From Echinometra lucunter (lineage: Eukaryota > Echinodermata > Echinoidea > Camarodonta > Echinometridae): a stretch of 64,000 nt of DNA. The stretch lies in contig CM057154.1 in assembly GCA_029962745.1 (NCBI GenBank), forward strand, positions 24,461,998-24,525,997, given 5' to 3'. Position numbers and translations under genes: made by a program. A model generated the notes under the pieces. That model searched no databases and had not been told where the DNA came from. It saw only the letters and a program-made list of their open reading frames with translations. This document shows, in pieces, positions 24,301 to 32,588 of the stretch (position 1 is its first letter; the number at the start of each line of letters is the position of its first letter).

Positions 24301-24792
24301 TTTGCATGATACAACCACCAATGTCATGGTGAAGCACGGCATACACACCTCATATGGGGGTCGCTTAATCATTTCTCGTATTTTTCGTTTTCTTTACGAA
24401 ATAATGATACGAGAGAAATCTGGTATTTTTCTTACTACTCGCTAATGGAAGCTGTATATGCATTACCAAAAGGATTTATCATTATTGTTATGATGATGAT
24501 GCTGATTATTATTAGTAGTATCTTTTTGACCATGTGTATTGATATTGCCGTTATTAATACTTATAATAGTATTATTAGTATTATCAATATTTCAATCACT
24601 ATTGATATTATTACATATCGCAATAAACTGATATTGTTTTCGTCGTTTTTCCTACTGTGATAGATTTCAATGAATGCGAGAGTGTTCTAAATACCTGTCC
24701 TGCAGACATCTCTAGTTGTGTGAACATACTCGGCGACTTCAGTTGCACATGTGTTGAGGGATACGTGAATGACTCACCAAAGACATGTCTTG
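1447..24792 (+). CDS. Mucin-4-like membrane protein, N-proximal part (VWD end, post-VWD module, Ig/cadherin-like, EGF array), 20 exons
   Basis: Gene-level entry for the + strand exons listed below. The visible order is the end of a VWD domain, the Cys-rich module that follows VWD in MUC4/SUSD2-like proteins, a cadherin/He_PIG-like beta domain, one diverged EGF exon, and then 17 EGF-like domains in 15 exons. Every exon has AG/GT boundaries. The EGF exons are symmetric phase 1-1 and divisible by three. The coding total is about 3.0 kb with no internal stop. Such proteins are secreted or membrane-anchored, and calcium-binding EGFs form stiff rods. The 5' end (signal peptide, probably NIDO/AMOP and most of VWD) lies left of the window. 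No 3' end occurs before the N gap; the - strand exons from 63417 down to 28265 are probably its continuation. Confident as a gene; the family name is inferred from domain order. Confidence 0.85.
2284..2532 (+). CDS. Exon: post-VWD Cys module of MUC4/SUSD2 type
   Basis: Acceptor GCGAAG, donor GTGAGA, 249 bp, phase 1 in and out. The split codon T|GG makes FGQSW. It continues MINETESLFDYG and YVPPFLDELI, then CGDNEGCLFDSLAV. In MUC4-like proteins this segment follows VWD, with the W..(E/T)SLF.Y and CG....C.(F/Y)D patterns. Extracellular. Confidence 0.85.
2945..3136 (+). CDS. Exon: first half of a cadherin/Ig-like beta domain
   Basis: Acceptor TTCCAAG, donor GTTTGT (non-optimal), 192 bp. The split codon gives Asp, then NFPPNITSVTEQ and later ITATDPNDDDTVQYYL. 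The ATDPNDDDTVQYYL stretch resembles cadherin-like/He_PIG domains. Ends in phase 1. Confidence 0.8.
3298..3485 (+). CDS. Exon: second half of the beta domain, start of a Cys-rich linker
   Basis: Acceptor CTTTCAG, donor GTAAGT, 188 bp. DDGLLVWTPTS and IIASDGHGG are typical cadherin/He_PIG strands. KICHCANDGQCNFE then begins an EGF-like Cys pattern that finishes in the next exon. Ends in phase 0. Confidence 0.8.
3486..4705. other. Intron with no supported gene
   Basis: AT-rich intron with poly-T and poly-G runs (3667-3682, 3780-3790). A T(n)G(n) tract at 4620-4654 lies just upstream of the next acceptor. No exon signature was recognised on either strand. Confidence 0.5.
4706..4886 (+). CDS. 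Exon: diverged EGF-like modules (CTCTMGWSGDHC)
   Basis: Acceptor AAACAG, donor GTATGC, 181 bp, phase 0 to phase 1. CTMGWSGDHCDVDLDSCE is a laminin/EGF-like C-terminal half followed by a new Cys-rich start. It ends GDGLTC, as EGF domains do. It sets the phase-1 register used by every later EGF exon. Confidence 0.8.
5190..6005. repeat. Tandem repeat array, about 5-6 units of roughly 145 bp
   Basis: Diverged units recur with the sequences GATAACTCAACCATTTTACG, ATCAACTTCAAACTTGG, ATGATCTGATTAGATTTGGG and TCAAGGTCAAAGGTCA. The flanks CCGGAGGCATTATGTTTTAG (near 5176) and GCAACTGCGGAGGCAAAA (near 7127) look like the two inverted ends of the element that carries the array. Similar arrays are widespread in marine invertebrates. 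Non-coding. Confidence 0.7.
6023..6499 (-). mobile_element. Tc1-like transposon 3' fragment, tandem copy 1
   Basis: This 477-bp unit repeats at 6500. On the - strand it encodes the end of a Tc1-family DDE transposase (TLIQALQEEWTELP, QLVQSMRQRC, GGHTHY then stop near 6295). A 3' region and the TIR-like end GCAAAAGAAAGTACCCACTT follow. Tc1 transposases typically end in GGHTRY or similar. The catalytic core is missing, so it is inert. Confidence 0.8.
6500..6976 (-). mobile_element. Tc1-like transposon 3' fragment, tandem copy 2
   Basis: Near-identical to copy 1 with exactly 477 bp spacing; only a few substitutions were noticed. It ends in the inverted segment around GGTAGGAGGCTGTTCTTGG, after which the transposase C-terminal sequence appears again on the + strand. 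Confidence 0.8.
6962..7053 (+). mobile_element. Inverted Tc1 transposase C-terminal fragment
   Basis: The + strand reads NRQTLIQALQEEWTELPQDY, then RQLVQSM, the same peptide encoded on the - strand of the two preceding copies. With copy 2 it forms a hairpin with a short loop near 6925-6940. This suggests a template-switch or aborted transposition product. Confidence 0.75.
7936..8061 (+). CDS. Exon: calcium-binding EGF 1
   Basis: Acceptor TTCTTAG, donor GTAAGT, 126 bp, phase 1-1. It starts DVNEC, the calcium-binding consensus, and has six Cys with CNEGYTLALDQRSC at the end. NGYDCSC is the aromatic-containing loop of cbEGF. Confidence 0.88.
8062..9967. other. Intron with a LINE relic and homopolymers
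   Basis: Includes a poly-T/poly-G tract at 8583-8626, an antisense RT relic (8745-9135), and long T runs at 9572-9604. No exon recognised. Confidence 0.5.
8745..9135 (-). pseudogene. Relic of a non-LTR reverse transcriptase
   Basis: The - strand, across frames, reads NQYFASVHSVDNHFPSEPEE, then GPNCITAQLIKPCI, LVNGKLPVAWK, AYVTPVHK and GDTSYLRNYTDP. This is the order of the N-terminal and motif 0/1 region of CR1/L2/jockey-type reverse transcriptases (YFASVFT, GPDGI..LK, WK.A.VTPI.K.GD). Interrupted by stops and frameshifts; inactive fragment. Confidence 0.75.
9968..10099 (+). CDS. Exon: calcium-binding EGF 2
   Basis: Acceptor ATTTCAG, donor GTAAGT, 132 bp. DVNECTSRTHAC, NNTIGSYQCYC and a sixth Cys at the end. 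Three NxS/T sites (NNS, NNT) suggest N-glycosylation. Confidence 0.88.
10434..10553 (+). CDS. Exon: calcium-binding EGF 3
   Basis: Acceptor TTTTCAG, donor GTAACT, 120 bp, phase 1-1. DIDECTVENPC, then CKNNEGSFACTC (beta-hydroxylation-type C.N..G.(F/Y).C.C) and GYVGDGRSC. Confidence 0.88.
10554..11274. other. Intron, no feature recognised
   Basis: AT-rich with no exon signature. Short overlapping open frames here lack any family pattern. Confidence 0.5.
11275..11523 (+). CDS. Exon: two calcium-binding EGFs (4 and 5) in one exon
   Basis: Acceptor TTCAAG, donor GTGAGT, 249 bp. DVNECLDPDLNNC...GNGTFC is followed directly by DDINECSTVDNAC...GNGIIC. The intron between two ancestral EGF exons has been lost, or the exon was copied without one. 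A similar double exon occurs at 18693-18941. Confidence 0.88.
11935..12060 (+). CDS. Exon: calcium-binding EGF 6
   Basis: Acceptor TTTTCAG, donor GTAAAC, 126 bp. DIDECTNGGHNC, then CSNTDGSFECPC, with the sixth Cys in GPGQC. Confidence 0.88.
12707..12826 (+). CDS. Exon: calcium-binding EGF 7
   Basis: Acceptor TTCGTTAG, donor GTAATT, 120 bp. DVNECDDDSSC, CTNTNGSFSCDC, GFIGDGITC. Phase 1-1. Confidence 0.87.
12827..13368. other. Intron, no feature recognised
   Basis: AT-rich; nothing beyond simple sequence was seen. Confidence 0.5.
13369..13488 (+). CDS. Exon: calcium-binding EGF 8
   Basis: Acceptor CTTGCAG, donor GTATGC, 120 bp. DVDECTLGTDNC, six Cys. The usual G-S-(Y/F) before Cys4 is replaced by IPLFICDC, so this domain is diverged. 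Confidence 0.84.
13510..13625. repeat. Dispersed repeat segment shared with about 57010-57095
   Basis: The stretch around CTTTACACAGGGGCCACC and AGTAGCCAGTGGATTAA matches the pattern near 57045-57095 (ACTTAATACAGGGGTCATCC and AACCAGTGGGTTAAC). The two are diverged copies in introns. Family unknown. Confidence 0.45.
13896..14036 (+). CDS. Exon: atypical EGF-like domain 9 without calcium-binding start
   Basis: Acceptor ATCCTAG, donor GTAAGT, 141 bp. It has six Cys and ends GYELNPDNVTC, but starts VSANATCNSTESALC instead of D-x-(D/N)-E-C, so calcium binding is probably lost. Several NxS/T sites. It is longer than its neighbours. Confidence 0.82.
14353..14472 (+). CDS. Exon: calcium-binding EGF 10
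   Basis: Acceptor CACTTCAG, donor GTAGAC, 120 bp. DIDECEGENFC, CNNTAGGYECLC, SNQRNC. Phase 1-1. Confidence 0.87.
14945..15067 (+). CDS. Exon: calcium-binding EGF 11
   Basis: Acceptor GTTCTAG, donor GTAAGA, 123 bp. DNNECEDGTAMC, CINTEGGFNCSC, GYMGNGTTC. Confidence 0.87.
15341..15580. mobile_element. Foldback element with about 55-bp near-perfect terminal inverted repeats
   Basis: The left arm TTGAGTAGAAGAAATAACCA (15340 onward, through the 15390s) is the reverse complement of the right arm ending CTGGTTATTTCTTCTACTCA (about 15524-15580). The arms look nearly identical, implying recent origin. The sequence ACAACATTATATTTGA also occurs on both sides (about 15329-15343 and 15605-15620), possibly a target duplication or an outer repeat. 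GC-rich core, no coding capacity. Confidence 0.8.
17201..17366. repeat. Palindromic MITE-like hairpin
   Basis: The arm with AATATTGACTGC and AACTATAGCTCCTCAGTGAT is inverted on the right as ATCACCTTGGGCTATAGTT and GCAGTCAATATT. The loop lies near 17260-17295. A related AACTATTGACTG stretch occurs at 16968, so a larger element may extend to about 16850. Confidence 0.65.
17578..17697 (+). CDS. Exon: calcium-binding EGF 12
   Basis: Acceptor CATGTAG, donor GTATGC, 120 bp. DIDECMKSSPC, CTDADGSFRCQC, GFSGSGFLC. Phase 1-1. Confidence 0.88.
17920..18036 (+). CDS. Exon: calcium-binding EGF 13
   Basis: Acceptor ACTTCAG, donor GTAAGT, 117 bp. DDNECDSSPC, CNNTAGSFSCTC, GYSGNGASC. The shortest EGF exon here. 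Confidence 0.88.
18289..18375. repeat. AAT-type microsatellite
   Basis: Interrupted ATA/AAT triplets with a pure run near 18328-18362. One of four such tracts in the window; intronic. Confidence 0.8.
18693..18941 (+). CDS. Exon: two calcium-binding EGFs (14 and 15) in one exon
   Basis: Acceptor CATTTAG, donor GTATGG, 249 bp, exactly the length of the earlier double exon. NINECEDSSC...PYTTC is followed by TDINECENPALFTC...VVSC. All twelve Cys are present. Confidence 0.88.
19330..19435. repeat. Two tandem copies of an about 55-bp unit
   Basis: CGAAAATGGTGCCAAAAAGG, a poly-A run and AACATCTTA..AGGCTTAGA occur twice in direct order, differing mainly in A-run length. Confidence 0.75.
19560..19995. 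repeat. Two tandem copies of an about 215-bp unit
   Basis: Both units contain CATGTGCT, CTTGAAAACCACA or a close variant, AAAATACGG, ATTCAATTTTATGG, CATTCAAAACCCAT and AGAGGAAAGTATACTGAAGA. A third copy lies at 21715-21905, about 1.7 kb away. Confidence 0.7.
21715..21905. repeat. Dispersed third copy of the 215-bp repeat
   Basis: Shares GAAAACCACAAAAACG, ATGCCAAAGGCTGAGAATCT, ATACGGATGACTCAATTTTA and ATTCAAAACCCATGTCATGT with the second unit of the array at 19560-19995. The 1.7 kb between them may be an insertion that split a three-unit array. Confidence 0.65.
23895..24017 (+). CDS. Exon: calcium-binding EGF 16
   Basis: Acceptor TGTTTAG, donor GTACAG, 123 bp. DRDECSNVLDFC, CSNSVGSYECFC, LEDDNC. 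Phase 1-1. Confidence 0.87.
24664..24792 (+). CDS. Exon: calcium-binding EGF 17, last exon before the gap
   Basis: Acceptor GTGATAG, donor GTGAGG, 129 bp. DFNECESVLNTC, CVNILGDFSCTC, SPKTC. It leaves phase 1, the same phase required by the - strand EGF exon at 63295-63417. Confidence 0.87.
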
Positions 24793-24925
24793 GTGAGGCC
24801 TGTGTATAGTAAATTAGAAATATAACGTGATATAATGTCATCATAAATAACAACACCATTTTAAAGTAATTTTCAAAGCTAATCTTAATTTGATGCAGTT
24901 ATAAGGATTCTTAAAGCTGCTTCCT

Positions 24926-25283
24926 GTGATGGGATATATGAAAGCTATGTTCTTTGTATGGGCATGTCTGTTGGATACACCTTTTCATCAGCAGCATTAT
25001 AATGAGCATTTTTATATCACTATGACTAAATTTTTACAAATATATTACAACGGGATGAAGCGAGTGAAGATTGTATGCACCTTGTGCATTGCTAGATTTA
25101 TTTCCTGAGGAAGCACCCACAAGAACCCTTTGACGCTAAAATGCTATACATATGTTGTATATTATTAAATGATGGTAATAATAGTAATACTAATAATAAA
25201 ATCAACAATAGTGACAATAATAATAATAATAATGATAATAATAGTAATAATAATTAATGACACTAAAAATGATAGTAATAATG

Positions 25284-25314
<31 letters not shown>

Positions 25315-25342
25315 TATTTCCGAAGTAATACAATTAATTCTG
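24926..25342. repeat. Sequence duplicated in inverted orientation at 63602-64000
   Basis: Reading the - strand from 64000 leftwards reproduces this stretch base by base, with only about four substitutions and a length change in the AAT tract. The match runs up to the edge of the N gap on this side and off the window end on the other. Confidence 0.93.
25204..25314. repeat. AAT-type microsatellite beside the gap
   Basis: Interrupted AAT triplets. The inverted copy near 63632-63760 has fewer repeats, as expected of alleles. Confidence 0.8.
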
Positions 25343-25842
25343 NNNNNNNNNNNNNNNNNNNNNNNNNNNNNNNNNNNNNNNNNNNNNNNNNNNNNNNNNN
25401 NNNNNNNNNNNNNNNNNNNNNNNNNNNNNNNNNNNNNNNNNNNNNNNNNNNNNNNNNNNNNNNNNNNNNNNNNNNNNNNNNNNNNNNNNNNNNNNNNNNN
25501 NNNNNNNNNNNNNNNNNNNNNNNNNNNNNNNNNNNNNNNNNNNNNNNNNNNNNNNNNNNNNNNNNNNNNNNNNNNNNNNNNNNNNNNNNNNNNNNNNNNN
25601 NNNNNNNNNNNNNNNNNNNNNNNNNNNNNNNNNNNNNNNNNNNNNNNNNNNNNNNNNNNNNNNNNNNNNNNNNNNNNNNNNNNNNNNNNNNNNNNNNNNN
25701 NNNNNNNNNNNNNNNNNNNNNNNNNNNNNNNNNNNNNNNNNNNNNNNNNNNNNNNNNNNNNNNNNNNNNNNNNNNNNNNNNNNNNNNNNNNNNNNNNNNN
25801 NNNNNNNNNNNNNNNNNNNNNNNNNNNNNNNNNNNNNNNNNN
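25343..25842. other. Assembly gap of exactly 500 N
   Basis: A run of 500 N. A round number indicates a scaffolding gap of unknown true size rather than a measured one. Confidence 0.97.
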
Positions 25843-28264
25843 ATTACATATGACTACAGAAATGTGAGATACACCTTACGAACGATAACCGAATACAGTA
25901 ATGTAACAGATGAAAGTATATATTATAAGAAATCGCCCCCCCCCCTTTTTTTAGGTAACATGCACTAGGAGCAATTCTGCAGAAGAGGGGGTAACTTGAA
26001 GTCCCTGCCAGACTTTCAAAATGCCAACTGTTTTGGCAACCGTCTCATTACCTTGCATAGACGATCACAGGGGAAAGCGGAAGGAGATTTCCCTCTAGAA
26101 TATTCGAAAACATAAAAAAAAAGAGTGACAAAGCGGCAACATATACTAGTAAAGCTTTCCATTGGTATAAACTTCACAATAAAAATGATGAAATTTCCTG
26201 ACCTGCACCAATTCCTCCCCTCCCATATCTATTATAGATCTCTAAGTGGCGAAACAAAGGCTGAGGATATACAAGATGGGAAATTTAAACTCTCAGCATG
26301 GACATTTGGAGGGGGGGGGGGGGGTAAGATCCTAGGAGTTACCCCTCTAAAATTGGAAGGAACTTTGAGGAGTGGATTCAGAGCAGTCAGTATATAAGGA
26401 CGGTTATGTAAAATCAGACTGGACTTGGATGGTTGCAATGATATTGGAACTGGTGTTCATATGGTTAAACCAAGGCGTTTTTTTTTTTTTTTTTTAGGGT
26501 GGGGGATATTTATTTCTTAGTCAAAATCAGTCATTTTCCCCCTAAACAAGTTAAAAAATTGATACTCAGCCAAAAGCATTTGCCCCAATCCCAATCTAGG
26601 TCATGTACTTGCATTTTTTTTTTCTTTTTTTTTTCTTTCAAACCGAGATGAGAGAAATCAAAATAAAACCTATTATGCGAAATATAACGTACCATGTCTA
26701 AAAACAACAAAATGTTCATTGTGTGCGAAGCACCCGCAATCTGAAAAACATATGGCATATTTCAAACAGCACTGAGAGAAATGAATGAATTGACAAAAAG
26801 CGCCAGACATTATACTACATCATATAACATTTTCTCATTTTTCATCTACTAAGGAGCTATGTAAATCAAGAGAATAATAAACATATTTTCATATGTATCT
26901 TTCATTGGTTACGCTTGATCTGATGAATATAAAGGTTTAGCTATTAAGAGATTGATAAGATAGATACAAATAACTGGAGCAGAAAAATCACCAAGAAAAA
27001 AGGATATAGATTACATATCGATACGTAACACTACAAAGCAATTAAATGCATTACATGTAACGACTTAACGGATAATAGCCATATTACTGCATGTACATGT
27101 ACTCTATTTATTATAAAAATTGTAATAACAACAATTAATCAAATTACAATACAATCAGTAGTTGAAGCAATAATATTAGTGATGGTAATAATAATCTGTG
27201 ATATTAGACAACAGTTAAACTAGAACTTAATAGAATGAAATCAAACATGAAGATCCTTTATTCTTAAGAAATGATACTTTGCATAGAACAAAAACTTAAG
27301 GATAACATGTCCATGGTAAATATACGAAAATCTATCATTTTGAATATTTTTGTCTGAAACTGATTTCAATGGCATTTAAATTGACTAATGTATCCGGTGA
27401 AATACCAAAGGTTGTACAAGAACATGAATTAACAATATAGAAGAAAAAATCCCCAAACCAGACACAAGATTATGCTAAATAAGAAAAAAAAAATGGTTTC
27501 AGTGAAAAAAAAAAAGATACCACAAGTTTGAACATGGATCATTTCTCCAATTTTCTTGTTTCTTTTTTTTCCCCCAGTTTATAAGGCAGGCCTTAATAGG
27601 GAATTCGTGAATCATACCCAAATGTTGACCTCTCTTACATGTGATTTAATTTTAAAATGTTCACAAAGCAGCTGCGTTGGTAAATAATGACATGTATGAC
27701 TACTAAATGCATTGCTAGCATATCTGCTGAAACTCTTTTTAAATTCTTGAAGAACCGGACAACACTTTTCATCGATGAAGCAAGAGTGTAGTCGTTGGTA
27801 TATGATCCATGTTTATCCTAGGAATAGCAAGCCTGGGTCTAGTAATACGAGGTCATAGGGTTGCGTTCAACGGAGATCTGCAAGAAATCCAAAGTCGTAC
27901 GCTTAATAACATATGCGATAGGATGAAAATAGAAAACTGACGTTCCAACAAAATTAAAACAAATCAAAACAATCCCCAAATTAATGATATATTTGGAATA
28001 TTTCCTTTGATGAAAACCGATGTCTTTTTTTCCGGAGACATAAGCCACATATTTGCCAGTGTATGCTTAATCAAATACTGCTTCAGAAATGTTTGGATTT
28101 TCATTAAACATTTTTTTATCTTTTTTCAGATCTCTTTATGCTTCCTTCCATGAATCAAATAAACAAAAGTCTATTGTAAGTTTGGGCTTCTCCTCTTATT
28201 TTTTTTCCTGATCAGTATGGTAGGGGAAGGAGAGAAAGCGAGAGGGGTGTTTAAACATACTCAC
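25843..28264. other. AT-rich region after the gap, no gene recognised
   Basis: Holds poly-C (25937-25945), poly-G (26311-26323) and poly-T (26477-26494) runs but no convincing exon. If the - strand gene is correctly modelled, its final exon, stop codon and 3' UTR should lie here or beyond the contig edge. I could not identify the stop exon. Confidence 0.45.
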
Positions 28265-28321
28265 ATTATCAGTTCCGTCGATAACGTAAGGTGTGCTGAA
28301 ATTGTCATCTCGTGCAGGCAT
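28265..28321 (-). CDS. Exon: cytoplasmic tail segment 2
   Basis: Acceptor TTTTTACAG, donor GTGAGT, 57 bp, phase 0-0. Encodes [19 protein letters not shown] in frame after the previous exon. The good donor predicts at least one more exon. Confidence 0.72.
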
Positions 28322-31300
28322 CTGTAAAAACACAAGAAAAAGAAAATACATTTACAATAATGGTGTGGCATGTAATGGACATAGAATTGAACAAAACAGT
28401 GGATGTTGAGGTTCATACACATTTTATTTAGGAGATGTACATTTATCTCAGGCTTTTTTCTTTCTTTCTTCAGCAGGAGGGAGGAGGGAAGTAAAGCATC
28501 TACGTTTTTAATTTCGATCGTGCAATCCTCTATCAACGATTCTGAAATGTATTTTATAATTTATAGCGAATACTGAGGACGGGATAAACAAAAACGGGTG
28601 TTAGTCAACTTTGATCAGGTGATTATTTCCAAGAAAAGGAAAACTTGGATAATGGTTCTATTAAAACGCATTTATAATTTGAAGATGGCCTCTGCTAGAT
28701 AAATCAAAAGAAGTAAGCGTCTTTAACATGAGAGATGCTGAATTATGATGAATTATGACAAATTACATAATGCCTTGCTCTTTGAACTATAGATGGGTTT
28801 TACAGGAGTCACTGCAATCAAAACGGGAAAATCTGCAGGTAAACATAAATATCGGAATTCCTGAAAAATTGGAGATCGTGGAAGGAAATGACTCGGTCAT
28901 GTCAGCTTGAGCAAAAGACGCTAGAGCGACTTCTCGCTATAGCGTCTTTTCTATGACGCCCCTATGACGTAATGATACGTCCGGCGACCTCAAGGAGTGC
29001 TAAATACAGCCTGTAGATGTGGACAACAGGCTGAGTTTGGAAATTTACAAGCAGTCGATTTCTTTGTGTGTGGTCCATCTGGCAACATGCGCTTGAGGGG
29101 CGGTGTAGCTTTCCATTTACAAAATTTCCCTGTGCTGCTCTTTGTTTTCTATCTTTGCATCTTCTTTTCTGTCTTTACTAATGTTATTCTTTGTTTTTTA
29201 TTCAATCTTTTTCTCTTTCATTCTTTCATTATGTTATTCTTTGTTTTTAGCAAAATCATTTCGTTTCTAAGTTTCTTATGCTACTCATTGTTTTTCCTAT
29301 CTTCTTCACTTTCCATCTTTTGGTATATCATTTCTTTTTCTGTCTTTCCTTTTTTATTCTTTCTTTTCCTGTTCCATCTTCTCTTTCCATCTTTTATGTT
29401 ATTCTGTGTTTTTCCTTCAAGTTTCTTATATTTCAGTCTCTTATGTTATTCTTTGTTTTCTCGTTTATTTTCTATCTATCCTTATGTTATTCCTTGTTTT
29501 CTCCTATCTTCTCTTCTATCTGTCCTTATGTTATTCTTTGTTTTTTTCTTCTATCATCTTCTCTTTCCGTCATTTCTTATGTTATTCTTTGTTATTCTTT
29601 CTATATCTTATCTTTCTGTCTTGTCTTGTTATTCTTTGTTTTCTCTTTTCTTTTTTCCTCTCTTTCATGTTATTCTTTGTTATTTTTTTCCAACTGCCTA
29701 TCTTTCAGTATTTTTATGTTATTCTTTGTTTTTTCCTATCATCTTTTCCGTCTTTCCTCATTTAATTCATTCTTTGTTATTCCTTCTATCTTATCTTTTA
29801 ATATTTTTCTTATGTTATTCTTTGTTCTCCCCTATTGTATCTTTCTTTTGGAATGTTATTCTTTGTTATTTATCTATCTTTTCATCTTTCAGTCCATTCT
29901 TGTGTTATTCTTTGATTTTTCTTATCTTCTCTTCTATCTTTCCCTGTTTGTTTTTCCTGTCTTCTTTTGTATCTTTCCTTATCTAATCCTTTTCTTCTAT
30001 ATTCTTTTTTCCCGTCATTTCTTTTGTTATTCTTTGTTATTCCTGCTATATTATTGTATTTCATTCTTTTCTTATGTTATTCTTTGTTTTCTCCTTTCTT
30101 CTTTCCTATCTTTCATTATGTTTGCCATTGCTATTCCTTATCTTTCAATCTTTTCTTATGTTTTTGTTTTCTATCTTTTCCTGTTATTCTATGTTTTCTC
30201 CTATCTTTTTTTTTAATCTTTCCTTATCCTTTCTCCTATCATCCTTTCCATTTTTCCTTGTTATTGTTATTCCTTCCATCTTCTCTTTCAGCCTCTTTTA
30301 ATGTTATTCTTTGTTTTATCCTTTCTTTTTTTCTATCTTTCCCTATGTATTTCGTTGTCTTCTCCTGTCCTCTTTCATAATTATCTTGTTGTTTTTTATC
30401 TTTCTATCTTTTTTCTATTTTTCCTTATGTTATTCTTTGTTTGATGCTATATTTTTTTCTCTCATTTTCCTATATCATTCTTTGTTTATATTCTTCCTAT
30501 CATCCTTATGTTGTTCTTTGATTTTTCTATCTTTTTTTCCCTATCCATATTTTCTTGTGAAAATCTTTTCGGGAATTTTGAAATAACGACTTTTTAGCCT
30601 AGCAAATACATTGACCTTGAGAGGAGTTATTGTGGTTTCGCCTCCTCGAAGACGCTTAAGAGGGAAGACGGTATAGCGTCTTTCGCTCAAGCTGGTTATT
30701 TTCTTTTCAAATTTTAGAAACTCCAGAGGAAAAATTAATTCAGTCCAGAGGATCTTCCACGTTTTTTTAAACTATCTTAAATATTTAGGGACTTATACAC
30801 GGAAAGTACTTTTAAAAACACGAAGACAAAAAAATCAAACAAGTTTCTCTGGATTTCTGTCCCTCAAACAAAATAAAAAAAGAAAACAAAACAAAACAAA
30901 AACATATACAAAATAAACAAAATGTGAAGGCGTGGTGCGATCCGCAAGAGGCTCAGTCGGAAAGCGAAGGTTACATCAACGAAACTATTCCATCCTTTCA
31001 CTACAAAATGCCTGGGCCGATGTCAATGGACATTACTAATCAGAATTTGCACTGAATATGTTTGTACTGAAAACAACCTGCACAAATGAAAGCGATACGA
31101 AAGTGCAACTTCCACATGCCAAAGCTGGATATGTCATGAATATTGTAAAATCAGTAAAAGAATTCGAAAGGTTTCTAACAAATATTTCCTGTTAAAAAAA
31201 ATAGTCTGTTAATTCCCCGAGATATATGCTGCAAGGATATACTTCTTTCTAAGATAACATTAACAGTAAATAACTTACTTGAACTGGGCGGTTTCCACGG

Positions 31301-31516
31301 CTCCTTTGCTTGCGTAGCTCACGATCTTGAGCAAGCCTGCCCACAGCCTGTCCGACAGCAAATTCACGCTGGTCGAAAGAAAGATCTTGAGAACGACTAT
31401 CCTGGGATCCCATCCATGAATCGCCGCTGTAGAAGAAAGGAGCCTCCCTGTCGTACGTCTCATTGAACCGCTCTCTGCAGGGAATAAATATTGTTCTATT
31501 AAAATATAGATTATAC

Positions 31517-31573
<57 letters not shown>

Positions 31574-32537
31574 GTGAGTAAAAAAAAAAAAGTCCCATCA
31601 TTTTGAAGATGTCTTGTTTGAAGTATGAACATTTAATCATGGATTTCACGATATGACTTGGTAGAGTTATCCTCCCAGCATTTATTGGTACCCTTTTCAT
31701 TTGGATCTTTGCATGCATGACTGAATAACAGACAATCTTTGGAAGACTGCAAAATATCACTTGCGCCAAGTGGATGGGTGAAGAATAAAAATGATGACGA
31801 ACCATAATACGTGTGCTACTTACAGAGGGCTGAACATAAGTAACTGCTGCCAAATCAGGCAAGCCCTTTTGTAGGCAAGTACAACAAAGACAGACACAGA
31901 TTTCCATTTTTGTCATTGTTAACAAACAAACAAAAGCCATAACCAACGAGATACATTTCAGATAGCACATTGGATTAATGTGCACTTGGTGATAATGATA
32001 AAGATGACGATGATGATGATGATAATGATGCTGCTGCTGATGATGATAAGGATGAAGATGATGATGGTCGTGCTGGTGGTGGTGGCAAAAATTGTTAGGG
32101 AATCACCACTTAAACATTCAGCGATGTTTTGTAAAACAATAATCAATGCTTAATCTGAAAAAGAAAATGTTAACATGGCATTGAGTTTTTTGCTGTGTGT
32201 GTGTGTGTGGGGGGGGGGTGGGGGTAGGGTTGTACGTGCGTGTATGTTGTGTGAGGGTGGGTGTGGTGTTGTTTGTGGGTGTGTGCACATAAGTTATAAC
32301 TTCTTTTAAAAATGGTTTTAATCTTCATCCAGCCACTTGGCGCAAATGATATTTTGCAGTCTTCTAAAGATTGTCTGCTATTCAGTCATGCATGCAAAGA
32401 TCCAAATGTAAAGGTTACCAATAAATGCTGGGAGGATAACTCTAGCGAGACATATCATGACACCCATGATTAAATGTTCATACTTCAAACAAGACAACTT
32501 CAAAATAATGGGACATTTTTTTCTGACTCACTCTGTA

Positions 32538-32588
<51 letters not shown>

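Larger units (their letters stand above)
28322..31278. other. Intron containing a T-rich minisatellite element
   Basis: Mostly the element at 28903-30694, otherwise AT-rich sequence without exons. Confidence 0.5.

Noticed and set aside
25169..25867. 232-codon open frame across the gap
   Set aside because: It consists of AAT microsatellite translation plus Ns; the frame through 500 N has no meaning.
25843..28264. Search for the terminal exon and polyadenylation signal of the - strand gene
   Set aside because: AATAAA-like words are frequent in AT-rich sequence, and no acceptor plus in-frame stop stood out, so none is annotated.
28997..30586. Long open frames (up to 329 codons) rich in Phe, Leu, Ser
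   Set aside because: They arise from the T/C-rich minisatellite, are open in several frames at once, and have no Cys/Gly/charged pattern of a real protein.
31275..31985. 236-codon - strand frame
   Set aside because: It overlaps the cytoplasmic-tail exon in a different frame and runs through TA microsatellite (poly Ile-Tyr); the exon frame with matching splice phases is preferred.
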